Below are positions 21,320-32,371 of a stretch of DNA of 64,000 nucleotides, piece by piece. The notes beneath the pieces were generated by a model. The model saw only the letters and a program-made list of their open reading frames with translations. It did not search any database and was not told the DNA's origin. The position numbers were made by a program, and so were the translations under genes. The DNA is from Aquarana catesbeiana (taxonomy: Eukaryota; Chordata; Amphibia; Anura; Ranidae): contig NC_133336.1 of the NCBI RefSeq assembly GCF_042186555.1, positions 184,506,099 through 184,570,098 of the forward strand. The letters run 5' to 3'. Every line of letters begins with the position of its first letter. Position 1 is the stretch's first letter.

Positions 21320-22108
21320 CACACACTATTACCAAAGTATTGGGATGCCTGGCTTTATACGCACATGAACTTTAATGCTTTAATCCCAGTCTTAGTCTGT
21401 AGGGTTCATTATTGAGTTGGCCCACCCTTTGCAGCTACAACAGCTTCAACTCTTCTGGGAAGACTGTCCACAAGGTTTAGGAGTGTGTCTATGGGAATGT
21501 TTGACCATTCTTCCAGAAGCACATTTGTGAGGTCAGGCACTGATGTTGGAGAGAAGGCCTGGCTCGCAGTCTCTGCTCTAAGTCATCCCAAAGTGTTCTA
21601 TTGGGTTGAGGTCAAAATCCTCCAGCCCAAACTCACTCATCCATGTCTTTATGGACCTTGCTTTGTGCACTGGTCCAAATCATTTGGTTAAGGGGGGATT
21701 ATGGTGTGGGGTTGTTTTTCAGGGGTTGCGCTTGGCCCCTTAGTTCCAGTGAAGGAAAGTCTTAAGGCGTCAGCATACCAAGACATTTTGGACAATTTTC
21801 ATTCTGCCAACTTTGTCGGAAAAGTTTTGGGGATTGAGCCTTCCGGTTACAACATGACTGCGCATCAGTGCACAAAGCAAGGTCCATAAAGACATGGATG
21901 AATGAGTTTGGGGTGGAGGAACTTGACTGGACTCCACAAAGTCCTGACCTCAACCTGATAGAACACCTTTGGGATGAATTAGAGCGGAGACTGCGAGCTG
22001 CAAAGGGTGGGTCAACTCAATATTGAACCCTACGGACTAAGACTGGGATGCCATTAAAGATCATGTGCGTGTAAAGGCAGGTGTCCTAATACTTTTGGCA
22101 ATAAAGTG
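21320..22108 (+). mobile_element. Tc1-derived foldback element, copy A
   Basis: The outer ends (CACTATTACCAAAGTATTGGGA; right, reverse complement, CACTTTATTGCCAAAAGTATT) are Tc1/mariner-type and flanked by TA. The left ~340 bp is the transposase 3' coding region in antisense. The element then switches at GTGCACTGGTCCAAATCATT to the sense strand, coding IMVWGCFSG and DCAP-like decayed segments through PDLNLIEHLWDELE-type sequence. The inverted repeat is thus a duplicated piece of transposase gene. The N-terminal DNA-binding half is absent, so it cannot encode an active enzyme. The identical junction occurs at 40419-41207. Confidence 0.8.
21701..22025 (+). pseudogene. Tc1 transposase C-terminal half, decayed
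   Basis: In sense orientation the sequence reads IMVWGCFSGVALGPLVPV, ASAYQDILDNF, then frame-shifted remnants of the DDE core and LNLIEHLWDELE before the right inverted repeat. This is the second half of a DDE transposase that would catalyse cut-and-paste transposition. The N-terminal paired-type helix-turn-helix and the first catalytic Asp are missing. Frameshifts and an in-frame stop near 21888 make it non-functional. Confidence 0.75.
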
Positions 22109-22544
22109 TAGCATTTTCAGTTTGTGGTGCTCAGATACATTTTAATTCCACTTTAAGCTAGCCATACACCAGTATAATTTCATTCAAACATTCATATAAA
22201 AATTCTGAAAATCGTTGGTGTTTAACGGCACCATTATGTACTCAGCAAATTTTGCATGAAAACCCTGAAAAGTTTGTTCAATTGTATCAGTTTTGGAATT
22301 CTATGTTTGATTTTGCAGCCACCTTAAAATGGGAAGTCATTCATCCACAGCTCAATGGACAACTAGCAACCTCTGGAGGAGCCCTGGTCCAGAAGGACTG
22401 CTCTATATTATTCCTCCTTGCTTCTCCCCAAGCTTCTTTATAAAAGGTTATGTAGGGAGGTGAGGGGAGGGTTGGAGGAGCTGGGCCAGCATAAACAGTA
22501 ATTAGACACTCCCAGGAGAGGGAAAAGACTATAATGTGTGTTGT
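22109..22544. other. Mixed repeat fragments
   Basis: TTTAAGCTAGCCATACACC at about 22152 resembles one end of the MITE at 47926-48181. CCTCTGGAGGAGCCCTGG at about 22370 resembles a hAT-type repeat fragment also seen near 36225. Neither has its other end, and no coding sequence was recognised. Confidence 0.35.
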
Positions 22545-22611
22545 CATGTAAAAACGCTGCGTAAATTGACAGCGCTATATAAGTACCTGAAATAATAATA
22601 ATAATAATGAC
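22545..22611 (+). repeat. SINE/LINE-like tail with (AAT)n
   Basis: Contains GCGCTATATAAGTACCTG followed by an (AAT)n tract. The same tail, with a longer body, occurs in reverse at 31608-31853 and 51170-51750. The tail resembles the 3' ends of CR1/L2-mobilised retroposons. Confidence 0.55.
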
Positions 22612-22778
22612 GTGCAAGGTGGGAGGGGGCTGTGCTAGGTGATTGGCTCACCTGGAGTAGTCAAATTTTCTAGCAAGATCGAAGGCACATTGCAACTGAA
22701 ATAAAATTATTTTAAAAATACCTGATTAGCTTGTGCTTTTACCTGCAATTAAATTGGTGATGTTAGGATATTTTTTAA

Positions 22779-23793
22779 CCTCTTCGCGTCCGCGCGTCCA
22801 TAGACGTCCTCCCATGCTCGAGCGGCCTGCGCGCCTCCTGCAGGGCGCGCGCGGCACGCTCTATGATCCACGAGTCTATGAGACTCAATCCCGACCCCTT
22901 ACCACGTGATCAGCTGTCAGCCAATGACAGCTGATCATGTGATGTAAACAGAGCCGGTAATCGGATATTTTTTCTCCTCACGCTGAAAGCCTATCACTGG
23001 CAGCTGTGAGAGGGACATTAGTCCCTATCGTGGAGAGCCTCTGCAGAGGTTTCTGTGCCCACCTGTGCCACCTACCAGTGCCCACCAGCGCTACCTACCA
23101 GTGCTAACCAGCGGCACTTACCAGTGCCCACAGTACCACCCATCAGTGCCCACAGTGTCACCTATCAGTACCCACAGTGCCACCTATAAATGTCATCAAT
23201 CAGTGCCTCATCACCAGTGCTGCCTATCAATACCACCTACCAGTGCCCATCAGTGCCACCTACCAGTGCCCATCAGTGCCACCTATCAGTGCCTATCAGT
23301 GACATCTATCAGTGCCCATCAGTGCCACCCATCAGTGCCACTCATCAGTGCCATCCATCAATGCCACCCACCAGGGCCCATCAGCGCCGTCTTATCAGTG
23401 CCTATCAGTGTCACCTTATCTATGCCTATCAGTGCAACCCATCAGTGCCCATCAGTGCCCATCAACACAGCCCATCAGTGCCCATCAGAGCAGCCTCATC
23501 AGCGGATATCAATAAAGGAGAAAAATTACCTGTTTGCTAAATTTTATAACAAACTATGAAACTTTTTTTTTTTTCAAAAATTTTCTTTTTTGTTTGTTTA
23601 GCAAAAAAAAAACAACCCCAGTGGTGATTAAATACCACCAAAAGAAAGCTCTGTTTGTGTGAAAAAAAAGATAAAAATTTCATTTGAGTACAGTGTAGCA
23701 TGACCGTGCAATTGTCATTCAAAGTGTGACAGCGCTGAAAGCTGAAAATTGGTCTGGGCAGGAAGGGGGTTTAAGTGCCCAGTAAGCAAGTGG
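22779..23793. mobile_element. TTAA-flanked MITE with internal minisatellite
   Basis: Bounded by TTAA at 22775-22778 and 23794-23797, with ends CCTCTTCGCG and AGCAAGTGG. TTAA duplication points to piggyBac or Kolobok. The interior carries an array at 23050-23505 and a 3' segment (AAATTTTATAACA, TTGTTTAGCAAAAAA, ACCACCAAAAGAAAGCTCT, GTGCAATTGTCA). That segment recurs at 53634-54733 and, reversed, at 53120-53629. No transposase is present. Confidence 0.75.
23050..23505. repeat. Minisatellite, CAGTGCCCAT/CAGTGCCACC units
   Basis: Tandem 9-12-bp blocks of (CCCATCAGTGC)n and (CACCTATCAGTGC)n, translating in all frames as Cys/His/Pro/Ser-rich repeats. The array lies wholly inside the TTAA element. 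Confidence 0.95.
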
Positions 23794-23797
23794 TTAA

Positions 23798-24363
23798 AGA
23801 CTAACTCTTCAAAATGCAGTATTAATACTGTTTTGTTTGTGACAATGACATCTTATGTAGAAATGGTATGGTTGGGAAATCGCTGATGTTTACTGAGAAG
23901 AATGGCATTGAACCAACATATTTTCTTCTATCTAGATAGCTGATTTTGAGCGATTAATGTTCGCCATGCTTCTCTTTGATGGCTAGAAATAGCAGAATAA
24001 TGCCTGCCTTGTATCTTTGAAACCCACGTTCATTATTGTTATTGTGCTATTGCTGGCGGTGTCAGTAAATAAGAGAGCTTATGTGATAGAGAAATGTTCT
24101 GTACTGTGAAGTTCAAGTACACAAAGTAACCCCGAAGCTGAGAAGAAATTTTAATCATGTGGTATTATAGTGACCTCCAAAAGACCTAAGCCAGGTTCCA
24201 GAATGTCTAGTTAGTCCTAAAGAAGAACACCACCAGTAAAATATTTACCTTCCAATATATTTATTTTCTTCAGCTTGCTGATAGCAGAGCTGGGTTGTTG
24301 ACTGCACTTTTCTCATCTTTAATGGCGGTTAAGCCCCACCTCTGGAGATGGACCTCAAATTTA
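23798..24363. other. Unassigned stretch
   Basis: No coding similarity or bounded repeat identified. Confidence 0.4.
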
Positions 24364-24670
24364 TTCCACCTGATCATTGCTGTCAGTAAGTTCCACCTGA
24401 GATATAGCAACGGAAATGTATCATGACACAGAGTGGTACTGTGGATACATATTGAATACCACCCGCTCCAGCCTACGGACGGCACCATACGTTTGGTAAT
24501 CCTCTCCCCATGGGACCCAGGCGGATGTTACTACTTTACCTCTAGTATCCACACAACTGATGGTAGCCTTAAGTTTTCTATACTAGCATCTATGCCTACC
24601 TGCATTGCCCCCATGAGGGTTTTACTATTGATAAGATAACTCTGTAAATCAATCAAATTACCGGTTATAA

Positions 24671-25097
24671 TGCCGCGTACACACGGTCGGACTTTTCGTC
24701 TACAAAAGTCCGACAGCCTGTCCGACAGACTTCCGACGTACCTTCGGCGGACTTGCGGCAGACTTTCTTACGAACGGACTTGCCTACACACGACCACACA
24801 AAAGTCCGACGGATTCGTACGTGATGACGTACACCGGACTAAAATAAGGAAGTTCATAGCCAGTAGCCAATAGCTGCCCTAGCCCTAGCACACAGACGAG
24901 CGGATTTCGGGGTCCGTCGTACTTACGACGTAAAGATTTGAAGCATGTTTCAAATCTAAAGTCCGTCGGATTTGAGGCTAAAAAAGTCAGTTGAAAGTCC
25001 GGAGAAGCCCACACACGATCGGATTACCAGCCAGCTTTAGTCCGTCAGCGTCCGTTGGACTTTTGTAGACGAAAAGTCCGACCGTGTGTACGCGGCA
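24671..25097. mobile_element. Harbinger-type MITE, TGCCGCGTACACACGG ends
   Basis: Terminal inverted repeats begin TGCCGCGTACACACGGTCGG and extend over 40 bp (CTTTTCGTCTAC matched by GTAGACGAAAAG). The flanks are TAA at 24668-24670 and 25098-25100, the PIF/Harbinger type of duplication. It is 427 bp with no transposase. It is nested in the insertion at 24390-25552 and therefore younger. Confidence 0.85.
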
Positions 25098-25229
25098 TAA
25101 GACGTTCCCTTAGATCCTTACAGGATCTACACGTGTGGTGCTAAATTGCACTGTCTGCTCTTTTCAAAAATTTGCGGATCATTCTTTTGATTTGATACAT
25201 ATGTACCCACCACAACACATTGTTTGCTC

Positions 25230-25261
25230 CTGAAGAAGCGATAGATACGCGCAACATGTTG
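25230..25261 (+). ncRNA. Hammerhead-ribozyme-like motif, copy 6
   Basis: CTGAAGA, A, stem GCG..CGC, then GCAACATGTT (GAAAC expected; one A to C change in the core). Stem I is strong: TGCTC upstream pairs with GAGCA downstream, and the outer CACAT pairs with ATGTG. ACATGT is palindromic. Confidence 0.55.
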
Positions 25262-25578
25262 AGCACTTATGTGATATGAAATTATCGTTTGCGAATCTGC
25301 TATCCAACCATCTCCTTGGACCTGCTGCTATTTTGGATGGATATTCTCATGTCCGAGCTGCTTTATATATAGATGGTTTTGTATAGCAACCGCTTTACTT
25401 TACTTAATATCTCGATGTATTCTTGTAATCTGTGGTTTTTAACCAGTGTTTTATTTATATGTTTTCTCAATAAACTATTTTTGATATAAACACTTGCTGT
25501 TACTGCGCCTACAAAGTCCAAAGTCCCTCGTGTTTTTTCTTTTACTAGTAAGTTCCACCTGATCATTGCTGTCAGTAA

Positions 25579-26109
25579 ATAAGGCCAGAGTGACGATCCC
25601 AAAATTCTGGAAACAACCATACACCCCCAGTGTTCAAGGGTGGTGCTGTGAACTGAACTCCATCTGTGATATGGAGTATCAAACCAAATCACTCCATGAC
25701 TAAAATAAGAAATTCCGAACCACCTGGCCTTACTTACTGTTCTGCTACTAAGACCAATACAATCTCCTTTTGTTCCACCCCCAACCCCAACCATACTCTA
25801 AACTGTGATCCACTGGAGAGCCTCACTTTTTTAACTACTTTTTATAACCCGAAGCCTGGGAGAACCCTCTCCTACCCTCTCCCTAATACCCCCTTTCCCA
25901 CCTCACCTTGCTTCCCTTTTCCCTCCCAATCCACCCAATTACTTTACTTATCTTCATATAGTAGGGTGACTTTTCATTCATACACATTGCAGAGAAGCAA
26001 ACACACTATGTGCATCCTGAAAGTACTTTTATATGAATCTTCACTGTTCCTCTATGTACTTCATGTTTGGTGTAGACCCCCTTTACAACCCTTACTGTAA
26101 AAACTCACT
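25579..26109. other. Unassigned, pyrimidine-rich stretch
   Basis: Rich in C and T around 25780-25930, with chance frames only. No recognisable domain. Confidence 0.4.
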
Positions 26110-26113
26110 TTAA

Positions 26114-26575
26114 AGTGGCGTTCCACCCTAAAAAAGAAATGCATGAATGTGCCTAAAAAATAAATTAAAAAAAACATTTGGAAATTTTTCTTTTTAACTT
26201 ACCTCTAAATGCCTGTTGCTAGGGGGTCCCTTGTAGTTTGCCTCTTTCAGTGCCTGGGCTGGTGACATCACTTCCCCCTCGGCACAGGAAGGGCTCAGCT
26301 CTGCTCCCTCCCTCTTGTCAATCATCAGGGACCCATTACAGGTCCCAGATGACTGAGCGGCCAATCACGGCGCGCTGCGCCGCTCACGCATGCGCAGTGG
26401 GTGCCCGGCTGTGAAGTTGCAATGCCGGCGCCGCCGAACGGAGGGGGAGACGAGCGGGGCTTCGATCCCCCGCATCGCTGGACCCTGGAACAGGTAAGTG
26501 TCCAATTAAAAGTCAGCAGCTGCAGTATTTGTAGCTGCTGACTTTTATTTATTTTTTTTAAATGGGAACTCCTCT
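26114..26575 (+). mobile_element. TTAA MITE, AG(C/T)GG(A/C)GTTCC family, copy A
   Basis: Flanked by TTAA (26110-26113 and 26576-26579) with inverted ends AGTGGCGTTCC and GGAACTCCTCT. The interior is GC-rich with CGCATGCGCAGTG. A consensus splice donor CAGGTAAGTG lies at 26491-26500, followed by an 18-bp hairpin (26507-26547) around a GTATT loop. The second half is shared with 32372-32834. Non-coding. Confidence 0.75.
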
Positions 26576-26662
26576 TTAAATAATAAAATCCCACCTCCAT
26601 CTGTTGATTGGACAGTGATGGAGCAGCAGCATGCTGATGAGTTCCTTCTGTATGCAAGTTAA

Positions 26663-27212
26663 AGCGGAGTTCCACACACACATTTCTCACCTCACCATGC
26701 AGCACTAAAATGAATTGGCAATGTATTTATTTTTTTCTGTTCACTTGCCTGATTTATGCCTATATTTAATTTCACTTCCTGCTCTAGGGGGCGTCATTTC
26801 TGGTTTTGCATTGGCTCCTGGGAGATCTTGGTCAGCTTGGCATGGCGTCTATGGAAATTCTTGGCCTTGCACGACTCCGGTAACATTTAACATTGGCATC
26901 TATGGAAAATCCTGATCTCGCGCATGTGCTGCGCGGTGCTGACCAAAATTGCACCGCACAGCACATGCGCGAGATCGGCAGGTGCATGCTGGGTAGCCAG
27001 CATGCACGGAAACCAGGAAAAAGGACACTGTGGCTTCAGATGCCCACACTGGAGATGGCTGCGCTGTGCAGAAACTTCACAAAGTAAAAAAACAATGCTG
27101 CCAGATAGAAAACTGGGCATAGTTTACAGCATACCTTTGTTACATTGCAGGAGGCATGAGTATTCTAGGAGTATTTTTATCTTAAAAGTCACATTTCGAC
27201 CGGAACTTCGCT
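26663..27212. mobile_element. TTAA MITE, AGCGGAGTTCC family, copy B
   Basis: Flanked by TTAA (26659-26662 and 27213-27216); ends AGCGGAGTTCCACAC and CCGGAACTTCGCT. The interior contains an inverted pair, CTCGCGCATGTGCTG and CAGCACATGCGCGAG (about 26917-26973). Non-coding and about 90 bp from copy A. Confidence 0.75.
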
Positions 27213-27631
27213 TTAAGGAAGGGAGATTTACAGCACTGTGCCAGGCAGTAATGGTTGTTTGGTTTAGAGCTTTGACCTTCCCCTTACCAGAGTTCCACTT
27301 TCTTTACCGGAGACTCATATAAAAATAAAACCAGATACTTATGACAATTATATTGATTAGGTCAATGGACAAATGCACTAGCTTTACCACAAAGTCCCTT
27401 TGTCAAAGTCATGGTGTTGGAGAACGAAGTAGTCCACAGGTGGGGTCCCTTGATTCCCATCAGGATGTAATAATGAATCTTGGCAACTCTCCCAATGGGA
27501 TACAGCTTTGACCTTACAAGAGATCTACTTTGTTTATGGAAGACATGTAAAGCTAGAACTAAGTACTTACTAATATTTATTGAATACAGAACTGAAGAAA
27601 AGAAGTTGCTGTGCCACAGTGACCCTCTGTC

Positions 27632-27903
27632 AGGCCAGGTGCACACTAGCTGCGGCCGCGGCTTTCAGCAGGGGTTTCGGTGTGTCCCTGTTCTCCGTTT
27701 CAGGGGCGAATCAGGTTGGAATTTTTGCCTGAATTCAGACCTGAAACGGAGCCAAAGATGCACAGGACCCTTTTCCAGTGCGGACCACAGCCTCCCTGGA
27801 GCTGTGTGAACCGGCTCCATTGAGAGACGGTCATAGTCTCCTGTTATGCGAAATGGATGGGGGGGAAGCCCCCATCCAATTCGCCTAAGTGTGAACCTGG
27901 TCT
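27632..27903. mobile_element. TIR element with AGGCCAGGTGCACACT ends
   Basis: Ends AGGCCAGGTGCACACTAG and TAAGTGTGAACCTGGTCT are inverted repeats with a few mismatches. Internally TCTCCGTTTCAGG pairs with CCTGAAACGGAGC. No clear target duplication, so the superfamily is open. Confidence 0.55.
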
Positions 27904-29288
27904 GAAACTTCTTCCTATCATTAAACCTATCAGTATGTTTCTGAATGGAAACATAGGTGAATCCTACAAACTTAATGCAGATAGTATCCTTGGTGGGATC
28001 TGGAGCCAGGACCCAAAGCAACCAAAGTTTTGTCCACCATGTTTTCCCTTTTTATTTTATTATTTTACTTCGCATTTATAGCTTCTCTATCACTCTACTG
28101 TTAGCAAAAAAATGCAGTAGTAGGCTCCACTCACCTCTGTCTTCCTGATAGCATAAGCAAACATGGCCTAAGGATATAAACCTGGGATTTACCTATGTTT
28201 TCATTCAGAAACATACTGATAGGTTTACTGGCTTCCATACAAATCTGACCATACTGAGTATATATGAGATTATGAGTTTCTTTAGGGTACAGAGATTGAT
28301 GGAAATCATACTCTGTAAAGCACCGCTTTAGTTTTGGAGCTATATAAATGCAAAAATAGATATAATCATAACACAGACTGCAGTACTTTCATTTTCAATT
28401 CTTGGAAAGGATGGCAGTTATCTCAATACTTTTAATATCTTCCCCACCCTTCTTTTTATCAGGCAGCTAAAGGTCAGGCATCCTTTTTTCATTTTCTGGA
28501 TCTTTCCACTTAGGACAAGCATTTATAACAGGGTTGCTAACTCTCTACAATTTTACAGACAGTCGTGTAAGTGATATTTATGGTCTATCTGTAAATGTGA
28601 TGAAAACAAAATATGTTAGTAAAACCATTAAAAAAATGAGGATAATTATGATATGCACAAACTGATCAACGACACATAAATAAAAAATATGAAAAAAAAA
28701 TCTAAGCAAACGAACATATAGATATTTTCATACTTTAAAACCAAAAGAGAAAGATATGTTTACACTCTCCTAGTTGCATATCAGACATCATAGATTAATT
28801 GCATATGATGGTTTTCATCCAATGCATTTCTTGGTACATAGTCCACTTTTTCAAAGATGCATATGCGGTTCAAATAACAAATATAATCAGAAAAGAATCA
28901 GATACATTAGAAATTCAAATTGTCAATTTCAGGTTTACAAGTTATCTGTTGCCAAATGTTTGAATACAGAATTTTTCACTACCAGGCTAATTAGTAGCAA
29001 ATCTCTATACATTAGCAAGTAGCCCCAAGATCACTGAATGAATAGCTGAAGATCCCCCACAGAATTATGGCAGGAAGCTCTTACTGTAGGAGTATCCAGG
29101 ACATTAAAGATGCCAAAATATCACTATTGGGTTAATAGGATCTTTAAATTGTGTTCCGTGATGTTAAAGAATGTAAACACATACAAAAGCAGATAAAAGT
29201 AGAAAAGCTGAAAACTGGAGGCCTAAAACACATTCTTTGCTACTTTTCTCCATATATCCCTACAAGAAACCTTCTAATTAAAGTAATT
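27904..29288. other. Unassigned stretch
   Basis: AT-rich, non-coding by my reading. A weak GGAGCTATATAAATGC at about 28338 may be a decayed SINE-like tail. Confidence 0.4.
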
Positions 29289-29292
29289 TTAA

Positions 29293-29735
29293 AGGTTTAA
29301 TTTTGTTTTAAAATAGCAAACGTGTCATACTTACCTGCTCTGTGCACTAGTTTTGCCCAGAGCAGCCCCGATCCTCCTTTTCTGGGGTCCCCTGCCCCCC
29401 ACCGAGTGCCCCCATAGCAAGCCGCTTGCTATGGGGGCACTCATGCGTGTTCGCTCCCGAACCCCACTCTATGTGTCCCTGAGACACATAGAGCCGGGCT
29501 CAGCCACGTCCCCTGCTTCCTCGTCACTGGCTCTGATTGACAGCAGCGGGAGCCATTGGCCAGTGAGGAGCGAGAGACCCGGGAGAGCCTCAGCTCTCAT
29601 GTACAGTGCTGGGTCGAGATCGCGCTCAGGTATGTATTTAGGGGGACAGCAGGGGAAGCTGCATGCAGAAGGTTTTTTTACCTTCAACCATAGAATGCAG
29701 GAAAGTAAAAAAAACCTTCTGTCTTTGCAACCACT
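29293..29735 (-). mobile_element. TTAA MITE, family AGTGGTTGCAAAG
   Basis: Flanked by TTAA (29289-29292 and 29736-29739). The right end, reversed, is AGTGGTTGCAAAGACAG; the left end, AGGTTTAATTTTG, is diverged. On the minus strand it carries GCAGGTAAGT (29329-29337), a consensus donor close to the left end. The AT-rich ends surround a GC-rich centre. Non-coding. Confidence 0.6.
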
Positions 29736-29849
29736 TTAAAGCCATAGCGTTATGTTTACTATAGATAACACATTGCTTTGAAAGAGGCTGTAGATTCTTC
29801 ATTTGGTTCTTCCAATGATGAAAGGTGTCTTTGGACTTATATAAGGCTC

Positions 29850-30065
29850 TGAGTAGTTGGAGGACCGGATGCGGCAGGTTCCTAAGGAGTGGAGTCTACC
29901 TGGCTTTGGCTTAGGTAGACCATAGAGTGCCTTGCCCCTGTCAGGAACCTTGCAACCCAAGGGGTTCAGGGATTGAGGACCTTCCTCTTTGGAGGTCGGA
30001 CCATCATTGTACCCTTTGTGCACTTTTTTGTGTGCTGTGATTTCATGGTTTCTTTTTTGTTCATA
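29850..30065. repeat. Dispersed repeat family Q, copy 4
   Basis: GGCAGGTTCCTAAGGAGTGG, GTAGACCATA, CTTGCCCCTGTCAGGA, CCTTCCTCTTTGGAGGTCGG and CACTTTTTTGTGTGCTGTG match 230-415 in order. The left part is missing. Confidence 0.65.
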
Positions 30066-30520
30066 GGGTTTCGACAAGCACTGCCCTGTAGAGCTCCATA
30101 AAAAAGGCTCACACCAGTGCTTCTTGCTTCCATATTCAGTGCTTGTTACTATGAGCTAATTACATTGCATGAAAGTTCTTCCACCAGCTAACTTTCTTGT
30201 TTCTTGTTGCCATATGAAGTGAGAAGGGAACGTAATGGTATGGGCGGTGGGGTCTGAACTGGTGTGGAATTTGGAACTTAGGTAGCCTGGAAGGCAGGCC
30301 TTAAATGGACTTAGCAGCAGATATATTTTCATGTTAACTGCATGCATGTTAAGTAATGTGTAAGTGTATGACATGTTAGGAATTTATACATGTAGAGATG
30401 TAAAGTTAGTAAAAGGTCCACGTTAATATCAACCCCCCAAAAAAAATAGAGTACCACCATGCCTTTGTTCTTGGGAGCACTTTAACACTTCTTATTTCTC
30501 AATATCTTCACTGGCTGCCC

Positions 30521-30556
30521 CAACATGTTTCAGACCTATCTGTCTAATTCCATCAG
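30521..30556 (-). ncRNA. Hammerhead-ribozyme-like motif, copy 7 (weak)
   Basis: Minus strand: CTGATGG (final core A changed to G), stem AGAC..GTCT, then GAAACATGTTG with the palindrome ACATGT intact. An AAATAAG variant signal lies about 30 nt downstream. Family membership is likely but the core is damaged. Confidence 0.4.
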
Positions 30557-31607
30557 AGCTTCCCAAAGGATCAATCATGGTCTTATTATGCTGACACATC
30601 CTTGCAGATCTTCTGTACACACAGCTATAAATACACTTGTGTTCCGTGCCCCAGTTGTTGATGGTGAGCGTCTGTGGGAACTATTGATAGATTGGTTCAT
30701 GTTACATCGGGCGCCAGTGACTCTCCTGTGTTTTTCTTGATAGGGTTTCCAGTTAACTCATAGGATTTTGTTACAGCTGTGATCCAAGAGCAGAGAAGTT
30801 TTATCCCTCAACCTATGTCATTGTGATGGAAATAGCCTGGCTTAGGTTGATTGCGGTCAGTATTTTGCCAAAGGAATGGCAGATAAGCGCAGAACACAGC
30901 TTTTTCTTTGGGGATTCTATTCCATACAAGGCCTGTTGGGCTGTCTCTACAAGGAGCTGGAGATAAGATTAGCATATATCAGTGGTGTAGCAATAGTATC
31001 AGCAGAGGTTGGGAAGCATAGAGACTAAGCAGTTAATGGTGTTCTCTTGCTGAAGTCCTGGGTACAATTCCCACCACTGGCTGCATTGAATTTGTATGCT
31101 TTTTCTTGTTTGGGTAGGTTTCATTCAATGAAGAGATTAGCAAGCTTGATGCCTAACTAAACTGGCCATAGAGTGTGCTTGTGTGACTTGGGTGGGATGA
31201 TAGCTGCCCAGTGGTCCTCTTCTTGCAGGACAGTCTTTCCTTTTTGCAAACTGTCTCTTTCCTCTCTATGTCCCATGGGATGTCCTATCAAGAAGGGGAA
31301 AACACAAATTAACGTGCAGGGTGGTACATGGAAAGCACCACCTCTTTTCTCTATTGCACCAAATTGTACTCCTAGTTTTTGCGGTAATATTGACAACAAT
31401 GGGATATTAAACATTAATCTCATTCTGAGTAAGGACTAATGTTAATGCTTACATGCATTCTGTAAAGCATTGTGTAATACTTAAGGGTCACATAAATAAG
31501 AGTAAAAGCTTTTATTTCATGCATTGAGTAATTTTAGCATTTACTAGGTGTTATTAAAGTGTAGATCAACTTGCAAGCTTATTTTATTTTCTTAATTTTG
31601 TACAGGT
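30557..31607. other. Unassigned stretch
   Basis: No coding similarity, tandem repeat or bounded element recognised. Confidence 0.4.
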
Positions 31608-31853
31608 ACTTATATAGCGCCATCATTTTTTGGCAGCGCTTTTCAATATCTATTGTAGGTTCACATCAGTCCCTGCCCTCAGGGAGCTTACAATCTAAGG
31701 TCCCTAACTCACATTTATACATACACATACTAGGGCCATTTTAGACAGGAGCCAATTAACCTATCAGCGTGTCTTTGGAGGGTGGGAGGAAACCGGAGTA
31801 CCCGGAGGAATCCCACGCAGGCACAGGGAGGCCATGCAAGCTCCAGGCAGGTA
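31608..31853 (-). repeat. SINE/LINE-like dispersed repeat
   Basis: On the minus strand it runs from the phrase GGTTTCCTCCCACCCTCCAA through TTGGCTCCTGTCTAAAATGG and GGGACCTTAGATTGTAAGCT to GGCGCTATATAAGTACCTG. Related copies are at 51170-51750 (split by an LTR) and 55227-55390. The tail AAGCGCTGCC...GCGCTATATAA resembles CR1/L2-type retroposon ends, but I cannot assign a named family. Confidence 0.6.
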
Positions 31854-31899
31854 GTGTCGTGTATGAAAAGTGTGTTAACAAGAAAGATGGTAAATACAA

Positions 31900-32129
31900 G
31901 CATACCCCACTTTTAAGTACACAATGGGGTTTATTTACTAAAGCTGGAAAGTGCAAAATCAGGCTCACTTCTGCATAGAAACCAATGAGCTTCCAGGTTT
32001 TATTACCAAAGCTTAATTGAACAAGCTGGAGTTAGAAGCTCTTTTGGTTTCTATGCAGAAGTGAGCCTGCTTTTGCACTTTCCAGCTTTAGTAAAGAAAC
32101 CCCATTGTGTACTTAAAAGTGAGATATGC
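31900..32129. mobile_element. Foldback MITE, CTTTTAAGTACACAATGGGG arms
   Basis: Arms of ~95 bp: GCATACCCCACTTTTAAGTA, ACTAAAGCTGGAAAGTGCAA and GCTCACTTCTGCATAGAAACC on the left reappear in reverse complement on the right, with a ~40-bp centre. The inner part (TTTACTAAA.CTGGA.AGTGCAAAA) is shared with the foldback at 56868-57020. Non-coding. Confidence 0.75.
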
Positions 32130-32371
32130 CTGTAATTGTCTCCCAATAGTCTTTTCTATACAGTGAAAAACTTAAACTGGAGGGAATATGATGATTGGTC
32201 ACCATGGGAAACAAGTTTCTTGTTAGCTTATTTTTTATGCTGGAGCGCATTAATAACAACCCCTCATATCCCAGCCCACCTCTTTATCAATATTAGTGAT
32301 GAAAAAAACCTTTAATGCATAGCACACTACTTGGTAAAGTAGTATTTACACCAGTAGATTCACACCCTTAA

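Larger units (their letters stand above)
24390..25552 (+). mobile_element. Penelope-like insertion with 26-bp target duplication
   Basis: The exact 26-bp repeat starting TTCCACCTGATCATTGCTG lies at 24364-24389 and 25553-25578, and flanks this block. A hammerhead-like motif is at 25230-25261 and AATAAA at 25469-25474, about 80 nt before the right end, so the element reads left to right. A younger Harbinger MITE sits inside (24671-25097). The short phrase GTAAGTTCCACCTGA occurs at both insertion edges. No reverse transcriptase remains. Penelope-like is the best fit; another retroelement is possible. Confidence 0.55.

Noticed and set aside
22779..23000. GC-rich, CpG-containing block as a possible promoter or CpG island
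   Set aside because: It is the terminal part of a TTAA MITE and is not next to any gene.
27362..27450. Minus-strand CTTTGACAAAGGGACTTTGT plus GGTAAAGC as an eleventh hammerhead-like copy
   Set aside because: The CTGANGA core and the GAAAC box are both absent, and no AATAAA follows; resemblance is too weak.
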